Both the position numbers and the translations under genes were made by a program. Shown here in pieces: positions 1 through 10,874 of a DNA stretch of 64,000 nt (position 1 is the first letter of the stretch; every line of letters starts with the position of its first letter). The stretch spans positions 1,054,001 through 1,118,000 of the forward strand of contig NZ_CP114778.1 in NCBI RefSeq assembly GCF_027359395.1, written 5' to 3'. The notes beneath the pieces were generated by a model. That model was not told the origin of the DNA, ran no database searches, and worked only from the letters and a program-made list of their open reading frames with translations. Source of the DNA: Prochlorococcus marinus str. MIT 1013 (GTDB lineage: Bacteria > Cyanobacteriota > Cyanobacteriia > PCC-6307 > Cyanobiaceae).

Positions 1-167
<167 letters not shown>

Positions 168-197
168 TTAATTTCGAAAAGTTTTTTGGTTTGGACT

Positions 198-213
198 TCA
201 GCTGAAAAGCTGA
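198..213 (-). promoter_or_regulatory. Intercistronic hairpin between groS and groL
   Basis: TCAGCT and AGCTGA form a perfect 6-bp stem around a 4-base loop, starting 3 bases after the groS stop codon on the transcribed strand. There is no U-run after it, so it does not look like a terminator. An mRNA stabiliser or processing site in the bicistronic groESL message is possible. That role is inferred; only the inverted repeat is seen. Confidence 0.4.
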
Positions 214-216
214 GTT

Positions 217-528
217 TTAGTTGACGACAGCCAGAATGTCTTTCTCTGAGAGAAGTACGTACTCATCGCTGCCAAGTTTGATATCAGTACCTGCGTACTT
301 ACTGTAGAGAACATTGTCTCCAACACTTACTTCAGGAGATTGACGAGAACCATCTTCGTTACGTTTTCCAGGACCAACCTGAGCAACTTCACCGACTTGA
401 GGTTTCTCTTTAGCAGTGTCGGGAAGCAATATGCCTCCCGCCGTCTTCTCTTCTGATTCAGAAACTTTTACAAATACACGATCTCCAAGTGGCTTAACAG
501 TGGAGACGCTGAGAGATACAGCTGCCAT
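217..528 (-). CDS. groS: Co-chaperonin GroES (Cpn10)
   Basis: This 103-residue protein has the normal Cpn10 length and sequence order. [20 protein letters not shown] is the N-terminal strand pair. [14 protein letters not shown] is the mobile loop that contacts the GroEL apical domain. [16 protein letters not shown] and [12 protein letters not shown] form the rest of the barrel. It caps the GroEL ring during ATP-dependent folding in the cytoplasm. It is upstream of groEL on the same strand, so the two are almost certainly one operon. No Shine-Dalgarno sequence is visible before the ATG. I looked for a CIRCE element (HrcA operator) in the upstream region and found only short ACTC/GAGT inversions at 572-592, not a credible match. 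Confidence 0.97.
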   Translation of the reverse strand: MAAVSLSVSTVKPLGDRVFVKVSESEEKTAGGILLPDTAKEKPQVGEVAQVGPGKRNEDGSRQSPEVSVGDNVLYSKYAGTDIKLGSDEYVLLSEKDILAVVN

Positions 529-2219
<1,691 letters not shown>

Positions 2220-2276
2220 AAATCTTTTTTCATACTCAAAAACCTTCAGCCAACGTTTTTCTAAAATCCTCAAGAA

Positions 2277-2684
2277 ATGACTTTAACTCTACGAGTGCTT
2301 GCTCCTGATCAGAGCGTATTTGACGATACAGCTGATGAAATAATACTTCCAAGCACTACTGGACTATTGGGAATACTACCCGGTCACATTTCAATGGTTA
2401 CAGCTATTGATTTTGGCGTCCTAAGGGTTTTTAAAAACGGCAATTGGGATTCAATCGCCCTATCGGGAGGCTTCGCAGAAGTTGAATCCAATGAAGTTAC
2501 AGTTTTAGTAAATAAAGCTGAGTTAGGCAGAAATATTGATTCTGCTCAAGCTGAGGCTGAGTTAGAACAAGCTAAAAATCAACTAAATCAAACTCAAGAC
2601 AAAGATACCTCCCCTGAAAAGATTAAGGCTCAAGAAGCATTGAATAAAGCGAAAGCTTGGTTTCAAGCTTCAAAATCTGACTAA
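2277..2684 (+). CDS. atpC: ATP synthase F1 subunit epsilon
   Basis: The 135-residue protein begins MTLTLRVLAPDQSVFDD and contains LPSTTGLLGILPGHISMVTA, the typical epsilon beta-sandwich. This is followed by an Ala/Glu/Lys/Gln-rich helical hairpin from about residue 88 to the end. Epsilon binds gamma in the central stalk and inhibits wasteful ATP hydrolysis. The gene follows atpD by 57 bases on the same strand and is surely co-transcribed with it. It is also called atpE in cyanobacterial literature. A strong AT-rich hairpin follows the stop codon. Confidence 0.96.
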   Translation: MTLTLRVLAPDQSVFDDTADEIILPSTTGLLGILPGHISMVTAIDFGVLRVFKNGNWDSIALSGGFAEVESNEVTVLVNKAELGRNIDSAQAEAELEQAKNQLNQTQDKDTSPEKIKAQEALNKAKAWFQASKSD

Positions 2685-2706
2685 AAGTTAAAAAAAAATT
2701 TTTTCT

Positions 2707-2727
2707 TTGAGCAAAAATTTTGTTCAA
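2707..2727. terminator. Candidate bidirectional terminator after atpC
   Basis: TTGAGCAAAA and TTTTGTTCAA form a near-perfect 10-bp stem with one G-U pair, just after an A9T6 run at about 2690-2705. It lies between the convergent ends of atpC (forward) and the PSRP-3 gene (reverse), so it could stop transcription from both sides. The stem is AT-rich, so its strength is uncertain. Confidence 0.5.
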
Positions 2728-2734
2728 TTATTAT

Positions 2735-3253
<519 letters not shown>

Positions 3254-3284
3254 CTAACAAAGTACTAACTTAACAGGAACCAGG

Positions 3285-3320
3285 ACCTATTTGAATTACT
3301 AGAGTAGGAATTCAATAGGT
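3285..3320. promoter_or_regulatory. Leader stem-loop upstream of the PSRP-3 gene
   Basis: ACCTATTTGAATT (3285-3297) and AATTCAATAGGT (3309-3320) pair as 12 bp with a single bulged T around an 11-base loop. It sits 50-85 bases before the PSRP-3 start codon, in the position of a 5' leader or operator. Two further AAATTCAATTAA-type motifs occur near 3375 and 3432. The role is unknown; ribosomal protein leaders commonly bind their own product, which is the reason to note it. Confidence 0.4.
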
Positions 3321-3438
3321 TTTCTACTATTCGATAATGATGAGATTATGAAAGTAGAAAAATGTTTGGGGAAATTCAATTAAACATAGACAAATTAATT
3401 AAACAGATTTTCTTAAAATAATCACTTAATAAATTCAA

Positions 3439-4758
3439 TTAATTTTCCAAATCAATCACATTCTTAGCCGCACTACTACTCAATACTTCTACAGAATCTT
3501 TTGTTACTAAAACATCATCTTCAATACGAATCCCAATGCCCTTCCACCTCTCATCTATCTCAGGCTGACCCTCTGGTACTGCTAAACGGTCGCTGATGTA
3601 AATACCAGGTTCAACTGTTAAAACCATACCAGGCTCAAGTTTCATATGATAATCACCAAGTCGATATGCCCCCACATCATGAACATCTAGACCTAACCAA
3701 TGCCCAGTTCGATGCATATACAAATGGGAGTAAGCTTCTTGTTCAATTATCGAATCCACTTCACCTACTAATAGGCCAATATCAATTAAACCTTCAACAA
3801 GATGCTTTAAAGCAGTCATATGTACATTCTCCGCGTTACCACCCGGACGAACACATCGAATTGCGGCTTCTTGAGCTTTGAGAGTGATTTCATATAAAGC
3901 TTTTTGTTCTACAGAAAACTTGCCATTAGCAGGAAAGGTTCTTGTTATATCACCATTGTAATAATCACCCAAAGAGCAGCCTGCATCTATCAAAACAAGC
4001 TCTCCATCTCTTATGTCTGAATTATTTGCTGTGTAATGAAGTACGCATGCATTATCTCCTGAAGCAACTATTGAGCCATAAGCAGGTCCTCTTGTCCCCT
4101 TTTCAAGAAAATATTTTTCTATTTGAGCCTGTAAGTCTCTCTCATTCATCCCTGGGCGAGCAAATCCTCTAACTATTTCATGGCCCTCTGCAGAAATTTC
4201 TGATGCAATACGCATCCTTTCTATTTCAAACACATCCTTACGAAGTCTCAGATCATGAAGTATTGGGCAAGGTGCAATCATTGACAACGGAGCGAAACCA
4301 CTCCTTGGAAGTTTTTGTAAATGCTCAGACCAAGTTTTCAAGACCAAAGGTTCCAAACTTGGATGTTTCCCAACTCGAAAAGCAATCCCTTCAGCTCCTT
4401 TTAAATAATGAGGTAAAAGGTTTGGTAATTCATTTAAAGGATGAGATATATCAACATCAAAATTATCTAAAACTCCTTTTGTTCCCCACCTAAAGCCTGT
4501 CCAAACCTCTGCTGCAGACTCTTTAGGCAATACGAACAATACATATTGCTCCCCCTTGGGTTTATGAGGTAAAAACAACGCCACTGCATTGGGCTCATCA
4601 AAACCAGTTAAATACCAAAAATCACTATTTTGCCTGAATGGATATTCACAATCTGCATGATGAGTAACGAGTTCTGCAGCGGGGATAATAGCGGCATATT
4701 CGCCTAAATGTGACAAAAATATGTCTCTACGGCGACGATAAACGCTTGAATCAGCCAC
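3439..4758 (-). CDS. pepP: Xaa-Pro aminopeptidase (PepP-type, M24B)
   Basis: This enzyme releases N-terminal residues that precede proline. The pita-bread metal site is intact: LIDAGCSLGDYYNGDITRTF supplies the two Asp ligands, HRTGHWLGLDVHD the His, TVEPGIYI and IRIEDDVLV the two Glu. The N-terminal half has the aminopeptidase P domain, with NSDFWYLTGFDEPNAV. I chose the GTG at 4758, which has AGGA about 8 bases upstream. That gives 439 residues, matching E. coli PepP length. An in-frame ATG further upstream at 4863 would add 35 unconserved residues and overlap the divergent gene at 4855. The gene stands alone between PSRP-3 and that divergent operon. Confidence 0.92.
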   Translation of the reverse strand: MADSSVYRRRRDIFLSHLGEYAAIIPAAELVTHHADCEYPFRQNSDFWYLTGFDEPNAVALFLPHKPKGEQYVLFVLPKESAAEVWTGFRWGTKGVLDNFDVDISHPLNELPNLLPHYLKGAEGIAFRVGKHPSLEPLVLKTWSEHLQKLPRSGFAPLSMIAPCPILHDLRLRKDVFEIERMRIASEISAEGHEIVRGFARPGMNERDLQAQIEKYFLEKGTRGPAYGSIVASGDNACVLHYTANNSDIRDGELVLIDAGCSLGDYYNGDITRTFPANGKFSVEQKALYEITLKAQEAAIRCVRPGGNAENVHMTALKHLVEGLIDIGLLVGEVDSIIEQEAYSHLYMHRTGHWLGLDVHDVGAYRLGDYHMKLEPGMVLTVEPGIYISDRLAVPEGQPEIDERWKGIGIRIEDDVLVTKDSVEVLSSSAAKNVIDLEN

Positions 4759-4854
4759 AAAAATAATCCTATTTACTCTTAAGGATGGCAAGAGAACTAA
4801 CTTAGTGGAAAAATAAAAACAAAAGATCCTTACTCTCTCAAAAATCTTTAGGCG

Positions 4855-5847
4855 ATGAGCCAAGACATTTTGCTGTTAACTGCTCTTATAGCGTTTATTT
4901 TAATGGGTTCTGCAATGTGCTCAGGGATAGAAGCAGCATTATTGGCTGTCAACCCATTACGCGTACATGAGCTTGCCAGAAGAAAACCAAAAGTACTAGG
5001 AGCTAGAAGATTAGAAAAATTACGTCACCGCATTGGAAGAACTCTAACTGTAGTAACCATTGCTAATAACAGTTTCAATATTTTTGGAAGTTTAATGGTT
5101 GGTAGCTACGCAAGTTTTATATTTCAAAATAGAATCGGAAATGTAAAACCAATATTTTTTATTGGCCTAACCATTCTTGTTTTACTTCTTGGAGAAATTG
5201 TTCCTAAAGCACTCGGCACAAGGCTTGCATTGCAAATAAGTTTAACAAGTGCTCCTGTCCTTGATTTCCTAAGTGTAATTATGCGTCCATTGCTAATAGT
5301 TCTTGAACGTCTACTACCTATTATCACTGCAAAGAGCGAGCTTACAACAGACGAAGAAGAAATAAGACAGATGGCTAGACTTGGATCCCAAATAGGTCAA
5401 ATAGAAGCAGATGAGGCTGCAATGATATCCAAAGTCTTTCAGCTTAATGATCTTACTGCTAAAGATCTAATGACTCCACGCGTTGCTGCTCCAACACTTC
5501 CAGGAAGAGTTTCTTTGCAATCTGTTAAATCAAACTTAATAGAAAATAATGCCACATGGTGGGTAGTATTAGGTGAAGAAGTAGACAAGGTTGTTGGTGT
5601 TGCTAATCGTGAAAAGCTATTAGCCTCTTTACTTAAAGGAGACTCTCATTTAACTCCTTACGACCTAAGCGAAAATGTAGAATTTGTACCAGAAATGATT
5701 CGAGTAGACAGACTACTTCTTGGTTTTAATGAAGACAAAAACGGAGTCAGAGTTGTGGTCGATGAGTTTGGTGGATTTGTTGGTTTAATTGGAGCAGAAG
5801 CTGTCTTGGCCGTTTTAGCTGGTTGGTGGAGGAAATCAAATAAATGA
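4855..5847 (+). CDS. CNNM/CorC-type membrane protein with DUF21 and CBS domains
   Basis: Residues 1 to about 170 form a DUF21 transmembrane domain. ILLLTALIAFILMGSAMCSG and FFIGLTILVLLLGEIVPKAL are membrane helices, and GEIVPK is the family signature. A cytosolic CBS pair follows, around LMTPRVAAPTLPGR and VVGVANREKLL, ending FGGFVGLIG. The long C-terminal CorC_HlyC domain of hemolysin-C-like relatives is absent, so the protein is short (330 residues). Relatives are implicated in magnesium or cobalt homeostasis; the substrate here is not shown by sequence. The next gene starts in its stop codon (ATGA), so this is the first gene of a coupled run into nadD-nadE. Confidence 0.82.
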   Translation: MSQDILLLTALIAFILMGSAMCSGIEAALLAVNPLRVHELARRKPKVLGARRLEKLRHRIGRTLTVVTIANNSFNIFGSLMVGSYASFIFQNRIGNVKPIFFIGLTILVLLLGEIVPKALGTRLALQISLTSAPVLDFLSVIMRPLLIVLERLLPIITAKSELTTDEEEIRQMARLGSQIGQIEADEAAMISKVFQLNDLTAKDLMTPRVAAPTLPGRVSLQSVKSNLIENNATWWVVLGEEVDKVVGVANREKLLASLLKGDSHLTPYDLSENVEFVPEMIRVDRLLLGFNEDKNGVRVVVDEFGGFVGLIGAEAVLAVLAGWWRKSNK

Positions 5848-7166
5848 TAAACAAAAGAGATATACCTAATAAATGCAATTTTTCCCTTAATGAATGGAAA
5901 AAAAATTTAAATCTTACAAATTACGAGAGATCAAAATATGAAGACATTTTAAATCAACTTGATTTTCAAATAAATAAATTACAAAGGAAAGAACTACAAA
6001 TATCAGTTTACGGTCGAGTTGGAGTTGGTAAATCAAGCTTATTAAATGCATTAGTTGAAAAGCAAATATTCCCAACAGATATACTCAACGGTAATACAAA
6101 GACTAGTAGCTCTTATCAATGGTGTAAAAGATTTAAAAGCTTAAACAAGGTTGAACTAATAGACTCACCTGGTATAGATGAAATAAATAATTCTAATAAA
6201 GAAGAAATACATTTTAATTATGTATTAGATACAGATTTAATTCTTTTTGTAATTGATAGTGACATAACACGAATCGACTTGGATTCCATTGAAGAGCTAT
6301 TAAGGAATAACAAACCCATACTACTAGTTTTAAATCGTTGTGATCAATGGGATAAAAAAGAGACGAAACTAATCCTCTCCAGTATTCACAGAAAATTATC
6401 ATTTTACAAACAAAAGATTAAAATCGCTCTAGTATCTTCATCGCCAAGAGAAGCAAAAATAAAACCAGACGGAACTATTAGAAGTGAAAAAAAAATGCCT
6501 AAAGTTGATATTCTCAAGAACGAACTTAAAGATATTATTGATCAAAGCGGTGAATTATTCCTTTCTATAAATAGTCTAAGAATTGCAGACCAATTCTACA
6601 AATTATTAAAGGAGGGACGACTACTGAAAAAGAGAGAAGCAGCACAAAGTTTAATCGGCAAATATGCAACTTTAAAAGCCTCAGGAGTAGCAATTAATCC
6701 CTTTATAATGATTGACCTTATTACCGGTCTAGCTTTTGATAGTGCTCTTATTATCCAACTAAGTAAATTATATGGTTTAGAAGTAGGTGGTCCCTCCGCA
6801 AGACAATTAGTAAAAAAGCTTAGTTTTCAAAATTCATTACTAGGAGGTGCACAAATAGGAATACAAATTACTTTAAATATTTTCAAGCAAGTACTGATCC
6901 TTGCTGCACCTCTTACTGGAGGATTAAGCCTTGCGCCTACAGCTCCTATAGCAATTGTTCAAGCAGTTCTTGCTATTCAAACGACAAAGCTTATAGGTCG
7001 TCTCGCAGCTTATAAATTTCTAATGGGGACAAATAGGAATGATGGCAGGCCTAGATTAATGTTGAACTATCTTCTCAAAAGAAATTCAGACTTAAGAATA
7101 ATGCTTGGTGACTTTAAATTTCTGAGATCAAGTACGGAAAAAAATAAAAATTATTTATTGCCATGA
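5844..7166 (+). CDS. Membrane-associated GTPase with DUF697-like C terminus
   Basis: The protein (440 residues) has a dynamin/Era-like G domain. G1 is GRVGVGKSSLLNAL near residue 57, G3 is DSPG near 111, and G4 is NRCD near 155. Its C-terminal half holds hydrophobic stretches including INPFIMIDLITGLAF and LILAAPLTGGLSLAPTAPIA, the layout of DUF697 GTPases such as YcjF. This suggests a membrane-bound regulatory GTPase; the client is unknown. The start overlaps the preceding stop (ATGA), and its own stop overlaps the nadD start, so translation looks coupled to the CNNM protein and NAD synthesis genes. It is lysine/asparagine-rich, in line with other less conserved genes here. Confidence 0.75.
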   Translation: MINKRDIPNKCNFSLNEWKKNLNLTNYERSKYEDILNQLDFQINKLQRKELQISVYGRVGVGKSSLLNALVEKQIFPTDILNGNTKTSSSYQWCKRFKSLNKVELIDSPGIDEINNSNKEEIHFNYVLDTDLILFVIDSDITRIDLDSIEELLRNNKPILLVLNRCDQWDKKETKLILSSIHRKLSFYKQKIKIALVSSSPREAKIKPDGTIRSEKKMPKVDILKNELKDIIDQSGELFLSINSLRIADQFYKLLKEGRLLKKREAAQSLIGKYATLKASGVAINPFIMIDLITGLAFDSALIIQLSKLYGLEVGGPSARQLVKKLSFQNSLLGGAQIGIQITLNIFKQVLILAAPLTGGLSLAPTAPIAIVQAVLAIQTTKLIGRLAAYKFLMGTNRNDGRPRLMLNYLLKRNSDLRIMLGDFKFLRSSTEKNKNYLLP

Positions 7167-7747
7167 AAGCCGAAATAAATTCAATAGCCTTATTTGGTAC
7201 AAGCGCTGATCCACCGACTCTTGGTCACGAGGCCTTGTTGAGTGAATTAACAAAAATCTTCCCAAAAGTTATAACATGGGCAAGTGATAACCCTGATAAA
7301 AAGCATCAACTTCCACTTCTAAAAAGAACTCAGCTTTTAAGAATTCTGGTAAAAAAAATCTCACATCCTAAATTAGAGATAGTTCAAGAATTAAGTAGCC
7401 CTAGGACAATTCATACTTTAACAAAAGCTCTCCAACTATGGCCTGAAGCTAGTTTTAGTTTTGTTATTGGTAGTGATTTAGTTCTTGAAGTTCCAAAGTG
7501 GCTTAATGCTAAGTCTATTCTTAATAAAGCAACAATAGCTATCGCGATGAGAGATGGATGGCCAATTAGCGATAAACAATTAAAAGAGATTAAAAAACTT
7601 GGAGGTGAATTTAATCTATTACCTTTTAAAATACCTGAATCATCAAGTTCAAAATTTAGAGAGAGACCTCAAGAAGGACTTGTCCCTCGAGAACTTGTCC
7701 CGTTTCTTCTTGAAGAGAATCTTTACGGTCTCGCGGACAGCAGATAA
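7163..7747 (+). CDS. nadD: Nicotinate-nucleotide adenylyltransferase
   Basis: The product (194 residues) joins ATP and nicotinate mononucleotide to make deamido-NAD. IALFGTSADPPTLGHEALL is the nucleotidyltransferase GxFDPxHxGH region in a modified form: SADPP replaces the usual TFDPP and LGH is retained. VIGSDLVLEVPKWL is the conserved GxD region, and the end carries SSSKFRERPQ in place of the usual ISSTxIR. The changes are conservative for NadD relatives of cyanobacteria, but the first motif is looser than in enterobacteria. The ATG overlaps the GTPase stop (ATGA), and the stop overlaps the nadE ATG (TAATG). Confidence 0.88.
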   Translation: MKAEINSIALFGTSADPPTLGHEALLSELTKIFPKVITWASDNPDKKHQLPLLKRTQLLRILVKKISHPKLEIVQELSSPRTIHTLTKALQLWPEASFSFVIGSDLVLEVPKWLNAKSILNKATIAIAMRDGWPISDKQLKEIKKLGGEFNLLPFKIPESSSSKFRERPQEGLVPRELVPFLLEENLYGLADSR

Positions 7748-9447
7748 TGAAATTAGCATTAGCCCAACTCAATCCAGTCATTGGAGATCTCGACGGCAAT
7801 GCCGAGAAAATATATGAAGTGTGCGAAGAGATCAAAAACAAGGATGTGGATCTAGTAATAACACCAGAGCTTTCTTTGATCGGCTACCCTCCAAAAGACT
7901 TATTATTTAATCCACGTCTATTTGAAAAGGAAAAAGATGTACTAAACAAATTAAGTAAAAGGTTAAGTAATCTTAGGCAAAACTTATCTGTATTACTAGG
8001 TATTGCAGAACCAACTCCAGATATAGATATTCCTAAACTCTACAATTCAGTTGTTATTTTAGAAAAAGGTACTTGGAGAATCGTAGCGAGGAAGCAACTC
8101 CTACCCACTTACGATGTTTTTGATGAAAAACGTTATTTTCGTTCTGCAAAGAATAGTAGTGTTTTAAATTTTAATTCCCAAGAAAAACTTTGGAAGATCG
8201 GCATAACTATTTGTGAAGACATATGGGTTGAGCAAAATCTTCAAAATGAAAAGATTCGAGGAAAAGATCCTATAAAATCTCTAGAAAAAGAAAAATTAGA
8301 TTTGCTTATCAATCTTTCAGCTTCTCCATTTATTGAATCGAAAAGTTTATTACGCCAACGAATAGCTGCCAAAGCAGCGATTCGTCTTTCATGCCCAGTG
8401 ATCTATGTCAATCAAGTAGGAGGAAATGATGAATTAATCTTTGACGGTTCTAGTTTTGCTCTTAATAAGAAAGGCGAGTTACAACAAGAACTTCCTGCCT
8501 TTAAAGAGTCAGTTTCCCTTTTTGACACATCTTCCCTCAAACAACAACCTTCCATATCAAGTACATATCCAACATCACAGGAAGTACTTTTCAGAGCTTT
8601 AGTTCTTGGAGTTAAAGATTATGCAAGAAAATGTAATTTCAACAGTGCCGTTATTGGATTAAGTGGGGGGATCGACTCAGCTCTAGTAGCAACTATTGCA
8701 GTAGCAGCTTTAGGCATCTCTAAAGTACATGCGATTTTAATGCCCTCTCCATGGAGTTCAGCAGGATCTGTAAAAGATGCAACGACATTAGCTAATCGAC
8801 TTGGAATAAAGCATCAAAAGATTCCGATTTCAGATGTAATGAATAGTTTTAACGATGTTTTATCCAATTCAACATGGGGTATACCAACTGGTATCACAGC
8901 TGAAAATCTACAATCTCGTATTAGAGGAACAATCTTGATGGCTGTAGCAAATCAAAAAAAACATTTGCTTCTATCTACAGGAAACAAGTCAGAACTGGCC
9001 GTAGGATATTGCACCCTTTACGGAGACATGAACGGAGGTTTGTCTGTAATTGGGGATCTTTACAAGACAAGTGTATTTGATCTATGTAATTGGATAGATA
9101 GTGAGTCGTCATGCAGTTGTAGAAATGATTTCCTTCTCCCTGAAAAAGGAGAAATTATAAGCTCTGAAATAAGAAACAAACCTCCCAGTGCTGAATTACG
9201 ACCAGAACAATTAGATAGTGACTCTTTGCCTGATTATTTCATTCTTGATCCAATACTTAAAGGATTAATTGAAGAGCACTTACCAATTGAAATCCTCATA
9301 GAAAAAGGATTTGATAAAAAAATCGTACATAAAGTAGCCAACTTATTAAAGAACGCTGAATTCAAACGTTATCAAGCACCTCCTTTATTGAAAATCAGTA
9401 ATCAAGCTTTTGGAAGTGGGTGGAAAAAGCCAATAGCGTCAAGATAA
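7747..9447 (+). CDS. nadE: NAD+ synthase, glutamine-hydrolysing
   Basis: This 566-residue two-domain enzyme converts deamido-NAD to NAD+ using glutamine and ATP. The N-terminal nitrilase-like amidase has its Glu-Lys-Cys triad: TPELSLIGYPPKD, ARKQLLPTYDVFDEKRYF and GITICEDIW. The synthetase domain begins near residue 280 and carries the pyrophosphatase loop GLSGGIDSALVATIA, then LLSTGNKSELAVGYCTLYGD. Length matches the glutaminase-containing NadE family. It overlaps nadD by one base, so the last two steps of NAD synthesis are made together. Its stop lies only 16 bases from the convergent DUF3326 gene, with no obvious terminator. Confidence 0.96.
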   Translation: MKLALAQLNPVIGDLDGNAEKIYEVCEEIKNKDVDLVITPELSLIGYPPKDLLFNPRLFEKEKDVLNKLSKRLSNLRQNLSVLLGIAEPTPDIDIPKLYNSVVILEKGTWRIVARKQLLPTYDVFDEKRYFRSAKNSSVLNFNSQEKLWKIGITICEDIWVEQNLQNEKIRGKDPIKSLEKEKLDLLINLSASPFIESKSLLRQRIAAKAAIRLSCPVIYVNQVGGNDELIFDGSSFALNKKGELQQELPAFKESVSLFDTSSLKQQPSISSTYPTSQEVLFRALVLGVKDYARKCNFNSAVIGLSGGIDSALVATIAVAALGISKVHAILMPSPWSSAGSVKDATTLANRLGIKHQKIPISDVMNSFNDVLSNSTWGIPTGITAENLQSRIRGTILMAVANQKKHLLLSTGNKSELAVGYCTLYGDMNGGLSVIGDLYKTSVFDLCNWIDSESSCSCRNDFLLPEKGEIISSEIRNKPPSAELRPEQLDSDSLPDYFILDPILKGLIEEHLPIEILIEKGFDKKIVHKVANLLKNAEFKRYQAPPLLKISNQAFGSGWKKPIASR

Positions 9448-9463
9448 ATCCTTTAATTTACTT

Positions 9464-10576
9464 CTATACATCATTCAATTCCTTTAAGCAATTAATTGGT
9501 CTTTGCAGAGATTTGATATTAATCCCTTGACGTAAAGCTGTTATTAATCCTGCAGCCTCCAAATAATTCTCAGCATAAAAAATATTCTTATCTTTATCAC
9601 CACTCAAGTAATCAAGCCTCATCTTTGTAGAGGTAACATTTAATACTCCTTGATTAGAAACAATGATCAAAGGAATAAATCTTTCGATACAAGACAAAAC
9701 CGCTTCGCCACCTAGTGCTCCCTGTGGAACAACAACGGCTCCTAAATCTCTATTACTTAGAAAAGTTTTCACCTGTAAAAAAACATTTTCTTGGGTTTTT
9801 ATGGCTGACTTACAGATAAGATCAGGCGCACGACTAAGACCAACTAAAACACTTTGCAAAAATGTATATCCGATCTCCTCTCCAGAGGTTCGGGGATCTA
9901 GATCATAATCAATTGGTAACGGCGCTAACCCCGGTGCATGTGCACATGGAATCAATAAATGTTTTACAAGAAAATGACTTATTACAGCTTCGACCCCCGC
10001 GATAAGATCTACACCATTACCTTGACGATAAAGTTTAGTTTCATACTCGTCACTATCATCAGGGAAGCGAGTTATTACAGCAATTGCTGTTGCACCAGCT
10101 TTCTTAAGTTTTTCAGCTCCTCTCAAAAGAACATCTGGTTTTTCGATATCCCCCCAACTTGAGCCACTTAAACCTTTTTTTAGATTGATTCCTATAGGCG
10201 TTTCAGTGGTAATTACAGGACCAATATCTAGCCCCAAACTTGCAACACAACCATCAGCAACTTGTAAATGTCTTTTCTTTAAATCAGATTCTAAGCCAGC
10301 ATCTAATAGTAAACCTACTTTTTGTTGTCTTACTGGTTTTAGAAAAACTTCTCCAGCGGCAAAAAGATTTAAACTATATCCTTCTACATATTGGATACAA
10401 GTATCTGGCCAATATAAAGATCCACCATTCATAACATTGGGATGAGTTATTAAACATTCACTAGCAGAAGCCAATAATCTTGCAGCAGGGATTGCATCCC
10501 CTGCGTATCCACCGACATTGCACCCTATGCCAGTAGGAATAATTAACAATGTTGGCAAAGGTTCAACCTTAGTCAT
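9464..10576 (-). CDS. DUF3326 family protein, function unknown
   Basis: The protein has 370 residues and no clear signal peptide or membrane helix. Distinct motifs are LIIPTGIGCNVGGYAGDAIP at the N terminus, HPNVMNGGSLYWP near residue 45, and CAHAPGLAPLPIDYDLDPR around 210. I recognise it as DUF3326, a conserved cyanobacterial family without a known reaction. The Gly-rich N-terminal motif and the conserved NVMNGG segment suggest a ligand or nucleotide pocket, which is inference. The gene follows a 75-residue unknown by 12 bases on the same strand, both just after the last gene of the ATP synthase operon, so read-through from that operon is plausible. Confidence 0.75.
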   Translation of the reverse strand: MTKVEPLPTLLIIPTGIGCNVGGYAGDAIPAARLLASASECLITHPNVMNGGSLYWPDTCIQYVEGYSLNLFAAGEVFLKPVRQQKVGLLLDAGLESDLKKRHLQVADGCVASLGLDIGPVITTETPIGINLKKGLSGSSWGDIEKPDVLLRGAEKLKKAGATAIAVITRFPDDSDEYETKLYRQGNGVDLIAGVEAVISHFLVKHLLIPCAHAPGLAPLPIDYDLDPRTSGEEIGYTFLQSVLVGLSRAPDLICKSAIKTQENVFLQVKTFLSNRDLGAVVVPQGALGGEAVLSCIERFIPLIIVSNQGVLNVTSTKMRLDYLSGDKDKNIFYAENYLEAAGLITALRQGINIKSLQRPINCLKELNDV

Positions 10577-10588
10577 AAAGAAATTAAG

Positions 10589-10816
10589 TCAATTCAATTC
10601 AGTATTATTAACTTTTCCCTTATCTTGATTAATAATCAAAACAACTTCGAGCGATATTATTTGAATTTTTTTTTCCGAATGAGTAGTCACGGAAGTAATG
10701 GCCCACCTAAGTGGTTCTCCATATTCGATTAGCCTAGATAGAATATAATTTTTTAAATCAAAAATACTTAATTCAGAAGGCCAATCAAGGTCTAATTCTA
10801 TAAATTCAAGATTCAC
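10589..10816 (-). CDS. Small conserved protein of unknown function (75 aa)
   Basis: The GTG-initiated reading frame encodes 75 residues. LDLDWPSELSIFDLKNYILS looks like a short amphipathic region, and EPLRWAITSVTTHSEKK and IQIISLEVVLII are two strand-like segments. I see no signal peptide, membrane segment or metal motif. Support for a real gene is positional: it fits tightly between atpG (58 bases upstream) and the DUF3326 gene (12 bases downstream) on the same strand, and codon use and acidity look protein-like. I do not recognise a function. A role with the DUF3326 protein is the simplest guess from neighbourhood. Confidence 0.65.
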   Translation of the reverse strand: MNLEFIELDLDWPSELSIFDLKNYILSRLIEYGEPLRWAITSVTTHSEKKIQIISLEVVLIINQDKGKVNNTELN

Positions 10817-10874
10817 TTTATTAATTTAATTACTGATACTTTAAAGATTTGTCAAGTTAGAGACAGATAAGAAA

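Noticed and set aside
4759-4863. 35-residue N-terminal extension of PepP
   Set aside because: Unconserved, overlaps the divergent gene, and the GTG at 4758 has a good AGGA and gives the family length.
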